Source of the DNA: Deltaproteobacteria bacterium
Lineage (GTDB): Bacteria > Desulfobacterota > DAOWNY01
DNA: 7,414 nt
Assembly (NCBI GenBank): GCA_030642325.1
Contig: DAOWNY010000088.1
Span: forward strand, 1-7,414
Reading direction: 5' to 3'
The translations under genes were made by a program, and so were the position numbers. This document shows, piece by piece, positions 1-6,765 of this stretch (the stretch's first letter is position 1; every line of letters starts with the position of its first letter). The notes beneath the pieces were generated by a model. The model searched no databases. It was given only the letters and a program-made list of their open reading frames with translations, and was not told the DNA's origin.

Positions 1-283
1 GATTTTGATCCGTCAGCATCTGCTTTTTCATTCTTTCGATTACACTGCTTACGTAGCTATATTTTTTCATCTGAAACCGGAAGCCTATTTTGTTTTGGCT
101 GTCATGTCTCAGTTTTCGTGTCAGGAATATTGCCACATTCCCAGGTTCGCTAAGCTGCCCGCTTCTTGATCTATACGGTTCATCCCTGCTGACATTATAA
201 TATTCACACATAGTATTTATTACCGTATCAGCTTCAGGCGCGCGTTCTTCTAGGTGGACGTGCCATGGTCCGATTTGTAACAT
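1..283 (-). CDS. DnaA-C-like HTH segment of a REP-associated (Y1-type) transposase, partial, probably a remnant
   Basis: An open frame of 94 complete codons runs from ATG at 283 leftwards off the window with no stop. Residues about 19-90 read like the C-terminal DNA-binding domain found on many REP-associated tyrosine transposases, which resembles the DnaA C-terminal domain. Visible hallmarks are a CEYYNVSRDE segment (26-35), the helix NVAIFLTRKLRHDS (49-62), and KKYSYVSSVIERMKK (74-88), which matches the family's usual 'KYSSVSSVIERVK'. The catalytic Y1 domain, normally N-terminal to this, is missing: an in-frame TGA lies at 301-299, just upstream of the ATG. A GGAG sits five bases before the ATG, so translation is possible. 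The best reading is a truncated, probably inactive transposase remnant. A stand-alone HTH protein is the alternative. The family match is from memory of the motif; the missing N-terminal domain is directly visible. Confidence 0.6.
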   Translation of the reverse strand, partial: MLQIGPWHVHLEERAPEADTVINTMCEYYNVSRDEPYRSRSGQLSEPGNVAIFLTRKLRHDSQNKIGFRFQMKKYSYVSSVIERMKKQMLTDQN

Positions 284-297
284 TTTACTCCGAAAGA

Positions 298-315
298 GTC
301 AAGAGCAGACTTGAC
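298..315. repeat. Perfect 6-bp inverted repeat beside the transposase remnant
   Basis: GTCAAG (298-303) and CTTGAC (310-315) are perfect reverse complements separated by AGCAGA. Read on the minus strand this is GGGGTCAAGTCTGCTCTTGA, just upstream of the remnant's start codon. Similar 'GGGTCAAGTCT...TTGAC' palindromes often precede REP-associated transposases in deltaproteobacterial genomes; that comparison is from memory. It is probably the recognition hairpin or end of the element, and it overlaps the in-frame stop that separates the remnant from any N-terminal domain. Confidence 0.55.
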
Positions 316-585
316 CCCATTCCCCATTCCTCTTTTATAAGTTCATACATCGGGTTGCCCCTATATATATTTATATTTGAAAAACTTTATCATATATGTT
401 AGCTTGATTGTGGAGGAAACCCCCATTCTTTAATCAATTATATCAATTAGTTTCCTGACTGTGTGTGCTAAGTACTCGCAGCTGTTAAGCGGGCAAGTTG
501 AACTGTTTCAACGGCTTAACAACTAACAGCTCGTCCAAAGGGCGCCGGCTGGAAACCCAAAAAGCAGAGAGGATAGATCAGTATC
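316..585. other. Gene-free stretch upstream of gpmI
   Basis: No credible coding frame is seen on either strand. The left part (360-400) is very AT-rich. AGGAAAC (414-420) and GTTTCCT (450-456) form a 7-bp inverted repeat spanning a tandem ATCAATTA direct repeat (433-449). The right part holds the nested stem-loop at 480-531 and a GC-rich patch at 540-558. The gpmI promoter must lie here or further left, but no convincing -35/-10 pair could be chosen. Confidence 0.6.
480..531. repeat. Nested stem-loop upstream of gpmI
   Basis: Three nested complementary pairs are visible. The inner stem is GTTGAA (497-502) with TTCAAC (507-512) around a CTGT loop. The middle stem is GTTAAGC (484-490) with GCTTAAC (514-520). 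The outer stem is AGCTGTTA (480-487) with TAACAGCT (524-531), which shares bases with the middle stem, so the two are alternatives. There is no U-run after it, so it is not a simple terminator. It lies 55 bases before the gpmI start and would be in the leader if transcription begins upstream. The role is unknown. Confidence 0.5.
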
Positions 586-2097
586 ATGCATAGAAAAAAA
601 CCGGTATGCCTTATAATAATGGACGGCTGGGGTATTGCGCCTGCTGATGAAAAAAATGCTCTGGCAAAGGCTGATACGCCTAACCTTGACAGGTTCTTTT
701 CCACATATCCCAATGCTGCTTTAGGAGCAGAGGGCATTAATGTCGGACTGCCTGCGGGTAATCAGGGAAATTCAGAAGTCGGCCATCTTAATATAGGCTC
801 CGGAAGAATAATGAAACAGATGCTTATGCGTATTGACAGCGATATTGAGGACGGAAGTATCTATGAAAACGAAGTTCTTAAAGGTGCGGTTGATCATTGC
901 AAAAAAAACAGATCAAACCTTCACCTTATGGGCCTCATACAAGATCAGGGTGTTCATTCTGTAACCCGTCACTGCAAAGCCCTGCTTATGCTCTGCCGCA
1001 GGATGGATTTCGATAATGTTTATGTTCATGTCTTTTCAGACGGACGTGATACTCCGCCCAAGTCTGTTTCAGGATATATTGAAGATCTTATGGACGGGAT
1101 AAAGAAAGCAGGCAGGGGCAAAATCGGCACAATTATCGGAAGATACTATGCCATGGACCGGGATACGAACTGGGACAGGGTCAAAGTCGCATACGATGGT
1201 CTTGTTGAACTTGAGGGCGTTGTCTGTGAAGACTGGAAAGATGCCGTTGAGACCGCTTACGCTGCCGAAGAGAAAGATGAATTTATCAGACCGAGAATAA
1301 TCAACGGGTTCCCGGGAATAAAAAGCAATGATGCCGTGATCAACTTCAACTTCAGGTTGGACAGGGCAAGAGAGATCACCCATGCCCTTACTGACACTCA
1401 TTTTAACGGTTTCAAGAGAGATAAACTCGACATAAAATATGTAGGCTTTGCCGATTACTATGATGACGGTGAGTTTGAAACAGCATTTCCTCCGGTAAGG
1501 CATAAAAATATCCTCGGAAAGGTCTTAAGCGATCACGGGCTCAAACAACTGAGATGTGCCGAGACCGAAAAATATGCACATGTAACCTTTTTTTTTAACG
1601 ACTCCGATGAGACCCCTTTTGAGGGAGAGGACAGGATACTGGTGCATTCTCCCAAGGTAGCAACTTACGATCTTAAGCCGGAGATGAGCGCCTATGAGGT
1701 AAGGGACAAGCTCCTGGAGGCTATTTCTGCCGGAAACTATGATGTGATTGTCTGCAATTTCGCCAACGTCGATATGGTCGGCCACACCGGTGTTTTTGAT
1801 GCGGTCGTCAAGGCGGGAAAAATAGTTGATGAGTGTGTGGGCGCTGTCGCAGATGCTGTTTGTGCAAAAGGAGGCGCTGTTATTATAACTGCCGACCATG
1901 GAAACGGTGAGTGTATGTTACTTGCTGACGGAACTCCCATGACCGCCCACACAACCAACCCGGTCCCTGTTATTGTCTGCGGCGTTGGTGATGTTAAACT
2001 TATTAATGACGGCAGGCTTTGTGATCTTGCGCCTACGTTGCTTAAAATACTGGAAATTGAGCAACCTCGGGAGATGTCCGGAAGGCCGCTGTTTTAG
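586..2097 (+). CDS. gpmI: 2,3-bisphosphoglycerate-independent phosphoglycerate mutase
   Basis: This cytoplasmic enzyme interconverts 3- and 2-phosphoglycerate in glycolysis and gluconeogenesis, using metal ions and a phosphoserine intermediate. All family landmarks are present in 503 residues, close to the usual 505-515. D13 lies in the N-terminal MDGWG, and the catalytic serine S63 is in QGNSEVGH. The substrate-binding insert domain carries QDQGVHS (120-126), SDGRDTPP (151-158), GRYYAMDRD (185-193) and FNFRLDRAREIT (254-265). K329 is in AETEKYAHVT. The returning phosphatase-like domain supplies D396 and H400 (NVDMVGH), D437 and H438 (TADHGN) and H455 (TAHTTNP) as metal ligands. One small oddity is Leu258 where FRPDR is usual. 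GAGAGGA (567-573) lies 12 bases before the ATG, a slightly long spacing, but no better start exists. It stands alone on the plus strand, convergent with the rest of the window. Confidence 0.97.
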   Translation: MHRKKPVCLIIMDGWGIAPADEKNALAKADTPNLDRFFSTYPNAALGAEGINVGLPAGNQGNSEVGHLNIGSGRIMKQMLMRIDSDIEDGSIYENEVLKGAVDHCKKNRSNLHLMGLIQDQGVHSVTRHCKALLMLCRRMDFDNVYVHVFSDGRDTPPKSVSGYIEDLMDGIKKAGRGKIGTIIGRYYAMDRDTNWDRVKVAYDGLVELEGVVCEDWKDAVETAYAAEEKDEFIRPRIINGFPGIKSNDAVINFNFRLDRAREITHALTDTHFNGFKRDKLDIKYVGFADYYDDGEFETAFPPVRHKNILGKVLSDHGLKQLRCAETEKYAHVTFFFNDSDETPFEGEDRILVHSPKVATYDLKPEMSAYEVRDKLLEAISAGNYDVIVCNFANVDMVGHTGVFDAVVKAGKIVDECVGAVADAVCAKGGAVIITADHGNGECMLLADGTPMTAHTTNPVPVIVCGVGDVKLINDGRLCDLAPTLLKILEIEQPREMSGRPLF

Positions 2098-2124
2098 AAG
2101 GATTAAAGGGGTCTGTTTTTTTAA

Positions 2125-2403
2125 TTATTCAATTTCTATAATAATTTTACACTCTTCGCACATGTATTTGACTATTTTTGTTTTTTCTGCCGCTATTTCT
2201 TCAAAGTCATAGTGCTTCTTGCCGCTCAAATCAAAACATTCCGGGCAATAGTTATCCATCAGTTCATCGGCTTTGATTGTCAAATGGCAGTATCGACACC
2301 TCAGCCTTTCTTTTTTTTCAGGCAATAGCAGAAGATTACTGTGCTTACAGGAAGTCATATTAAATATCGTTTTTAATTTGTTAAGACCGAATAAATAACT
2401 CAT
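2125..2403 (-). CDS. Small zinc-ribbon protein of unknown function
   Basis: A 92-residue protein rich in paired cysteines: C19-x-H21, C36-x2-C39-H40, C53-x2-C56 and C82-x2-C85. The spacing suggests two treble-clef or zinc-ribbon-like metal sites, one at about 19-56 and one at 53-85, with a charged stretch between (EEIAAEKTK, 68-76). There is no signal peptide or membrane segment, so it is probably cytoplasmic. I recall similar small proteins starting 'M-x-x-CKHxNLxLLP' in deltaproteobacteria, annotated as hypothetical. That would favour the internal ATG at 2358 (residue 16) as the true start. Neither ATG has a clear ribosome binding site, so the start is unsettled. The gene ends 27 bp from the gpmI stop, tail to tail. 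It could bind nucleic acid or a protein partner, but nothing here decides it. Confidence 0.7.
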   Translation of the reverse strand: MSYLFGLNKLKTIFNMTSCKHSNLLLLPEKKERLRCRYCHLTIKADELMDNYCPECFDLSGKKHYDFEEIAAEKTKIVKYMCEECKIIIEIE

Positions 2404-2486
2404 TTATCGGCCGAATACTGTCCATCTTTTTCAGGGAGGGAATGAATGAATATGTGAGTAAAAAAAGGTCATCTTGTGTCTGCACA

Positions 2487-2515
2487 CCCAGCCTCTTTAT
2501 TTTAATAAGGCCGGG
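2487..2515. repeat. Stem-loop between the two small cysteine-protein genes
   Basis: CCCAGCCT (2487-2494) pairs with AGGCCGGG (2508-2515) over 8 bp including one G-T wobble. The AT-rich 13-base loop can extend the stem. On the minus strand it lies about 20 bases after the 151-residue gene's stop. The nearest T-run in that direction (T7, near 2461-2467) comes some 20 bases later, past a small TGTG/CACA hairpin. It is a possible but imperfect terminator for the purH-purD block. Confidence 0.4.
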
Positions 2516-2534
2516 AATAATCAATAACCATTTT

Positions 2535-2990
2535 TTATATCCTCATAGTGATTTCATTGGGGCAGCCTTCCTCGGGTTCGAGTTTTGCTGTCCAGTTCAA
2601 AGCCGGGTTAATGAAATCAACAATCTCACTTAGGCTGGCAGTAATTGCTCGGCAAAATTTATCCACGGGAAAAGAAGCAGCGGCACAAGCTTCAGGAACG
2701 GGGCAATCATAAACCTTCCAGGTAATGCTGTCCGCTGTCTCTTTGAAGTCCCTATGTTCAGCACTCCATCCCATTTTTTTTTCAAAAAGCTTGTTGACCA
2801 GATAGAGACTCTTAATGTCTTTAACGGTAATTCCTTTTTCGATCATAATTTTTTGAAATTCAGTCTTCATGAGCCCCAGGGACCATTTTGTTAATACTGC
2901 CAAAGCCTTTTCCATGCCTATTTCATCGGCATAGGTTTTTACCAGAGATACCAAAGGTATGAATTGTTCCACTTCGGCCTTACTTGCCAT
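2535..2990 (-). CDS. Putative L-2-amino-thiazoline-4-carboxylate hydrolase-like protein
   Basis: A 151-residue soluble protein. The N-terminal half is helical (about 8-55). The C-terminal half carries the diagnostic pattern: DFKET (81-85), YDCPVPEAC with C96 and C102, C113 in KFCR, FINPALNW (126-133), and GCPN with C143. This order (CP-x-x-E, then Cys, then NP, then G-x-C near the end) fits a family named after L-2-amino-thiazoline-4-carboxylic acid hydrolase. Most members are uncharacterised, and the cysteines may bind a metal or ligand. The family call is from motif memory, and the reaction should not be assumed. The start is secure: AAGGAGG lies six bases before the ATG (minus strand, 3003-2997). 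It follows purD by 98 bp on the same strand and may share its transcript, but no purine role is evident. Confidence 0.5.
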   Translation of the reverse strand: MASKAEVEQFIPLVSLVKTYADEIGMEKALAVLTKWSLGLMKTEFQKIMIEKGITVKDIKSLYLVNKLFEKKMGWSAEHRDFKETADSITWKVYDCPVPEACAAASFPVDKFCRAITASLSEIVDFINPALNWTAKLEPEEGCPNEITMRI

Positions 2991-2996
2991 TTTATG

Positions 2997-3003
2997 CCTC
3001 CTT
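2997..3003 (-). promoter_or_regulatory. Strong ribosome binding site of the 151-residue gene
   Basis: On the minus strand AAGGAGG is followed by CATAAA and the ATG at 2990. It is a full match to the Shine-Dalgarno core at ideal spacing, one of the strongest in the window. Confidence 0.85.
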
Positions 3004-3036
3004 CGTCCCTTACAAGTTAAGCGTTGGGTCAGATAT

Positions 3037-3070
3037 TAATTTCACGAAACAGTTTAGCTTTTTGAAATTA
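3037..3070. repeat. Inverted repeat between purD and the 151-residue gene
   Basis: TAATTTCA (3037-3044) and TGAAATTA (3063-3070) are perfect 8-bp reverse complements around 18 bases. The stem is AT-rich and no T-run follows on the minus strand, so it is not a standard terminator. It could be an RNA processing or stability element between the purine genes and the downstream gene, or an operator-like site. Confidence 0.4.
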
Positions 3071-3088
3071 TGGCTGCTTCGGCGGTGG

Positions 3089-4375
3089 TTAAATTTTAAT
3101 CCGTGCTTCTGTTTGAGCCTTTTTCCCGATATCCCTGCGGTAGCAGGCTCCCTCCCAGGAAATTTTTTTTACTGCTTGATAAGCCAGGTCAATTGCTTCA
3201 TCAATTCCTTTCCCGGTGGCGGTTACTCCCAACACTCTTCCCCCGCTGGTGACAGTCCTTCCCCCATTTAGGGCGGTCCCGGCATGAAATACCTTTACCC
3301 CGTAAAGCTTCTCCGCGTCTTCCAGGCCCAGTATTTCTTTACCTTTTTCATAATTGCCCGGGTAACCCCGGGAGGCCATAACTACGCAAACGGAAGGATG
3401 TTGATCCCACTCAATTTTTACCCGGGAAAGTCGCTCCTCTGCTATGGATAAAAGAACCGGGATTAAATCACTCTTCATTCTTAAAAGAAGCGGCTGGGTC
3501 TCGGGATCACCGAAACGGATATTAAATTCCAATACCTTGGCCTTTTCGTCTTTGATCATTAAGCCGGCGTAGATAATTCCTTTAAATTTTTTTTCCTCCG
3601 CATCCATGGCCCGTACAGTGGGAATCATGATCTCTTCCATGATTTTTTGGTGTAAGGCATCCGTAATTACCGGGGCGGGGGAATATGCCCCCATCCCGCC
3701 GGTATTGGGGCCACGGTCGCCGTCGTAAATAGGCTTATGATCCTGAGAAGTGGGAAGGGGCAAGAGAAATTTACCATCGGTAAAAGCGAGAAACGAGGCT
3801 TCTTCCCCTTCTAAATATTCCTCAATGATGATCCGGTCGCCTGCTTTCCCGAATGATTTTTTTTTCATAATCAGTTCAACGGCCGCATCCCCCTCAACTC
3901 GATCAGAGACAATGATCACCCCTTTACCGGCGGCTAGCCCGTCAGCTTTGACCACGCAAGGATAACTTGCCTCCTTCAAATAGTTTTTTGCCTGGACATA
4001 ATCACTGAAGACTTCATATTCTCCGGTGGGAATCCGGTATTTTTTCATCAGGTTTTTGGCAAAGGCTTTGCTTCCTTCCAGTTCAGAGGCATCTTTGCCG
4101 GGACCGCAAATTTTTAGCCCCAAGCTCTCAAAATAATCCACAATACCCATGGTCAACGGTAGTTCCGGACCTACTACGGTTAGATCCACTTCATTTTTTA
4201 GGGCAAATTCAGCCAGTTTTTCAATATCCAGGACCCCGATTGATTCACACCGGGCAATTTGAGCAATACCGGCATTTCCCGGCGCACAATAGATCTCTTC
4301 AATCATCGGGCTCTGACTGATTTTCCAGACCAAGGCATGTTCCCTTCCACCACCCCCGATTACTAAAACCTTCAA
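3089..4375 (-). CDS. purD: Phosphoribosylamine--glycine ligase (GAR synthetase)
   Basis: This cytoplasmic ATP-grasp enzyme joins 5-phosphoribosylamine and glycine, the second step of de novo purine synthesis. At 428 residues it is a full-length, stand-alone enzyme of usual size. The N domain begins VLVIGGGGREHAL (3-14), followed by APGNAG (31-36) and VGPE (68-71). GSKAFAK (101-107) opens the ATP-grasp part, with the nucleotide loop VVKADGLAAGKGV (141-153). The substrate segment LPTSQDHKPIYDGD to GPNTGGMGAYSP spans 207-233, and the metal site is in EFNIRFGDPETQ (283-294). YRRDIG (412-417) is the usual C-terminal signature. The start codon is TTG: reading upstream, AAAGGAG lies six bases before it and the next codons give the canonical beta strand. 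Only 14 bp separate it from the purH stop, so the two are one transcript. Confidence 0.97.
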   Translation of the reverse strand: MKVLVIGGGGREHALVWKISQSPMIEEIYCAPGNAGIAQIARCESIGVLDIEKLAEFALKNEVDLTVVGPELPLTMGIVDYFESLGLKICGPGKDASELEGSKAFAKNLMKKYRIPTGEYEVFSDYVQAKNYLKEASYPCVVKADGLAAGKGVIIVSDRVEGDAAVELIMKKKSFGKAGDRIIIEEYLEGEEASFLAFTDGKFLLPLPTSQDHKPIYDGDRGPNTGGMGAYSPAPVITDALHQKIMEEIMIPTVRAMDAEEKKFKGIIYAGLMIKDEKAKVLEFNIRFGDPETQPLLLRMKSDLIPVLLSIAEERLSRVKIEWDQHPSVCVVMASRGYPGNYEKGKEILGLEDAEKLYGVKVFHAGTALNGGRTVTSGGRVLGVTATGKGIDEAIDLAYQAVKKISWEGACYRRDIGKKAQTEARIKI

Positions 4376-4389
4376 GTTTAACTCCTTTT
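4376..4389 (-). promoter_or_regulatory. Ribosome binding site that fixes the TTG start of purD
   Basis: On the minus strand the purH stop TAA is followed directly by AAAAGGAGTTAAAC and then TTG. The GGAG core with six-base spacing supports TTG as the start, and it touches the purH stop, fitting close translational linkage of the two genes. Confidence 0.8.
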
Positions 4390-5952
4390 TTAGTGCCGGA
4401 AATGTCTCATACGGGTAAAAATCATTGCCATACCATGCTCATCTGCGGCTGATATAACCTCCTTGTCCCGAATGGAGCCACCGGGCTGAATGATAGCAGT
4501 AGCCCCTGCTTCTGCGGCAACATCTACCCCGTCCCGAAAGGGAAACATTGCGTCCGAAGCCATCACTGTTCCCTTCACGGGTGTGTTTGCCTTAATTACC
4601 GCAATTTTGGAGGAATCCACCCGGCTCATCTGCCCGGCTCCGATTCCCACCGTCCTGTTTTGGACAGTATAAACGATGGCATTGGATTTAACGTGTTTGC
4701 AAACCTTCCAGGCAAAATTGAGGGCAGCCAATTCCTCGGGAGATGGTTTTCGTTTGGTCACCACTTCCAGGTCATTAATATCCACCTTCCCCAGGTCCCG
4801 GTCCTGCACTAAAATCCCTCCGGGCACTTTTCTCATGTCCAATTCACCGGAAATCCCTTTTGAAGTCAGAGATATTTGAAGAACTCGAAGGTCCTTCTTG
4901 CTTTTAAATACCTCCAGTGCCCCTTCATCATAACCCGGGGCAATAACCGCCTCCACAAAAATGGAAATTATTTCCCCGGCAAGCTCTTGATCAACCGGGC
5001 GATTAAAGCTTACGACCCCCCCAAAAGCGGAAATGGGATCGCACTCCCTTGCCTTTATATATGCCTCCATCAGAGAATTTTCAGAAGTGGCCACTCCGCA
5101 GGGGTTGCTGTGCTTGATAATTACTGCGGTGGGCTTATGGAATTCCTTCACTGTCTCCAGTGCCGCATCCAGATCCATTATATTATTGTAGGAGAGCTCC
5201 TTTCCTTGCAGCACCGCAGCCCCCGGGATTGAAGACTCATCCATCGTCTTTTCCCTGTAAAAAGCCGCATTTTGGTGGGGATTTTCTCCGTAACGGAGGT
5301 CTTTAAGCTTGGTAAATTGCAGGGACAGGGTTTCCGGAAACTCTCTTAATTGCCTCCCTTCCTCAAGAGATCCCAAATAGTTGGAGATGGCCCCATCGTA
5401 GCCGGCCGTTTTCCGGAAGACTTTTTTTGCTAAATTAAAATTGGTGGTCTCCGAAATTTTCCCGCCGTGGCTTTGTAATTCATTCAGGATCATCCCATAA
5501 TCCTCGGGATCGGTGATTACCGTAACAAAACGGTAGTTTTTGGCGGCAGAGCGAAGCATGGTGGGACCACCGATATCGATGTTTTCGATTGCCTCTTCCA
5601 GGGTGGTGCCTTCTCTAGCGATGGTCTCCTCAAAAGGATAAAGATTAACCACGATTAAATCAATAGGCTCAATCCCTTCTTCCTCCATCTTCATCCGGTG
5701 TTCCGGTTTATCCCTCTGGCCCAGAAGCCCTCCGTGAATTTTGGGATGAAGGGTCTTTACCCTTCCGTCCAGCATCTCGGGAAACCCCGTATACTCCGCT
5801 ACTTCTTTTATGTCAATTCCGCTTTTTCGAAGGAGGGCGGCCGTCCCCCCGGTAGAAAGAATCTCCACCCCGTACTTTGCCAGCTCCCCGGCAAACTCGA
5901 CCACTCCCTGTTTATCAGACACGCTTATTATTGCTCGCTTTATTTTTCCCAT
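4390..5952 (-). CDS. purH: Bifunctional AICAR transformylase / IMP cyclohydrolase
   Basis: This enzyme carries out the last two steps of de novo purine synthesis: formylation of AICAR with 10-formyl-tetrahydrofolate, then ring closure to IMP. It has 520 residues, normal for the family. The N-terminal MGS-like cyclohydrolase domain shows STGGT (33-37), DGRVKTLHPKIHGGLL (62-77), NLYPFE (103-108), IDIGGPTMLRSAAKN (125-139) and DYGMIL. The transformylase domain shows LRYGENPHQNAAF (219-231), the catalytic pair K280-H281 in KHSNPCG, CDPISAFGG (304-312), SNAIV (423-427), GIGAGQMSRVDS (436-447) and IIQPGGSIRD (487-496). The C-terminus reads FTRMRHFRH; Arg514 stands where Gly is common, a minor oddity. 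The ATG has GGAAGGG about eight bases upstream. It is transcribed ahead of purD with 14 bp between. Confidence 0.98.
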   Translation of the reverse strand: MGKIKRAIISVSDKQGVVEFAGELAKYGVEILSTGGTAALLRKSGIDIKEVAEYTGFPEMLDGRVKTLHPKIHGGLLGQRDKPEHRMKMEEEGIEPIDLIVVNLYPFEETIAREGTTLEEAIENIDIGGPTMLRSAAKNYRFVTVITDPEDYGMILNELQSHGGKISETTNFNLAKKVFRKTAGYDGAISNYLGSLEEGRQLREFPETLSLQFTKLKDLRYGENPHQNAAFYREKTMDESSIPGAAVLQGKELSYNNIMDLDAALETVKEFHKPTAVIIKHSNPCGVATSENSLMEAYIKARECDPISAFGGVVSFNRPVDQELAGEIISIFVEAVIAPGYDEGALEVFKSKKDLRVLQISLTSKGISGELDMRKVPGGILVQDRDLGKVDINDLEVVTKRKPSPEELAALNFAWKVCKHVKSNAIVYTVQNRTVGIGAGQMSRVDSSKIAVIKANTPVKGTVMASDAMFPFRDGVDVAAEAGATAIIQPGGSIRDKEVISAADEHGMAMIFTRMRHFRH

Positions 5953-5985
5953 TTCTCAATCCCTTCCAGATTTTAAGTCTATCTT

Positions 5986-6022
5986 GCCTGAATAGTTACA
6001 AGATACCTTTACTTAATCAGGC
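5986..6022. repeat. Inverted repeat in the purH leader
   Basis: GCCTGA (5986-5991) and TCAGGC (6017-6022) are perfect complements around a 25-base AT-rich spacer, about 35-70 bases upstream of the purH ATG. On the plus strand TTTT follows, but no gene points that way. On the minus strand no T-run follows. It may be an operator or leader hairpin for purH. I do not see the conserved core of a known purine-related riboswitch. Confidence 0.35.
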
Positions 6023-6112
6023 TTTTAATTGCAGAAATGCCCTTTAAACTTTCTTGCTGCAAATGTGAAATAACACTAATTCATCATGGTTATTATCCGC
6101 CGGAACAGAGTT

Positions 6113-6715
6113 CTATCGGGATTTATTTTTTATCATTTTTACCAATTCACAATAAGAGGAATTTGCGATTATATCGTTAAATTGAACCCGGTAATTGTTC
6201 ACCATACTGATACCCTCAACGGAAACATCATAGGTGAGCCATGTTTCTTTTTTATTGCGTAAACGAAAAATCACAATGGCCTCAGACCCTTTATTTTTAT
6301 TAACAATTTTAGTTTTAACCACTGCATATTTTCCATCGACCTTCTCTGCTCCGTATATTATCTCCTCCCCCGAGTAAAGTTCCAGCTTATCGGCATAGGT
6401 TTTTTTCAGCAACACCTTGAAAAGATTGATAAAATCCTCTTTTTCCTGGGCGGTTCTTTTACGCCAGTGGAAACCGAGGGTTCTTCTGGACACCTCCGGC
6501 CAATCAATCATTTGATCAATAATCTCAATGATCGATTCTTTACTTTCTTCTTTTTTATCCAGGAAAGCAGGATCATTAAGGATTTTCATCACCTTATCCG
6601 CCTTCAACCTAATTCGCTCGGTGGGCGTTTCTGCCCGGGCGTAAACAATCCCACCCAAAAACAAGATAAAAACCGTTCCATAAATAAAACAGCATCCACT
6701 CCATTTTTTAAACAT
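6113..6715 (-). CDS. mlaC: MlaC/Ttg2D family periplasmic phospholipid-binding protein
   Basis: MlaC shuttles phospholipid across the periplasm between the outer-membrane MlaA complex and the inner-membrane MlaFEDB transporter. From this ATG the protein has 200 residues, typical for the family. It begins with a signal peptide: FKKW basic start, hydrophobic stretch to about residue 25, and an ARA cleavage motif before ETPTER. The mature part follows the MlaC pattern: RRTLGFHWRKRTAQEKEDFINLF region (77-99), LLKKTYADKLELYSG (102-116), AVVKTKIV (131-138), then WLTYDVSVEGISMVNNYRVQF (159-179). An upstream TTG at 6733 would add six residues and has GGAGGG nine bases before it. I prefer the ATG because AAGGGG lies six bases upstream of it, but the choice is open. 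The gene follows mlaA closely and precedes purH by 160 bp. Confidence 0.9.
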   Translation of the reverse strand: MFKKWSGCCFIYGTVFILFLGGIVYARAETPTERIRLKADKVMKILNDPAFLDKKEESKESIIEIIDQMIDWPEVSRRTLGFHWRKRTAQEKEDFINLFKVLLKKTYADKLELYSGEEIIYGAEKVDGKYAVVKTKIVNKNKGSEAIVIFRLRNKKETWLTYDVSVEGISMVNNYRVQFNDIIANSSYCELVKMIKNKSR

Positions 6716-6765
6716 ATTCCACCCCTTTTTCAATATTGTTTACCCTCCCGGAAGACTATTTATAA

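Noticed and set aside
253..262. HVH in the transposase remnant (residues 8-10) as the catalytic HUH motif of Y1 transposases
   Set aside because: The surrounding residues (GPWHVHLEE) lack the usual hydrophobic strand after HVH, and nothing else of the Y1 domain is present, so chance is more likely.
355..434. Several -35/-10-like pairs upstream of gpmI
   Set aside because: Each has poor hexamer matches or bad spacing (10, 12 or 19 bases), and the AT-richness makes chance matches likely.
1069..1958. Long minus-strand open frames inside gpmI
   Set aside because: gpmI is complete with all catalytic residues; the antisense frames show no domain and no ribosome binding site.
2098..2124. Terminator for gpmI at the T7 run
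   Set aside because: There is a T-run but no convincing GC-rich stem directly before it, so I do not call an intrinsic terminator.
2442..2633. Plus-strand frame of 63 codons with a GGGAGG-like site upstream
   Set aside because: Its second half is antisense to the well-supported 151-residue gene, the protein has no recognisable features, and the purine-rich stretch before it could be chance.
3024..3033. TTGGGTCAGA as a second copy of the transposase-associated repeat
   Set aside because: Only a short partial resemblance with no matching complementary arm.
5953..6112. Possible purine-related riboswitch (ZTP/pfl or PRPP type) ahead of purH
   Set aside because: I looked for the conserved GC-rich cores on the minus strand and found none; only a weak 6-bp inverted repeat is present.
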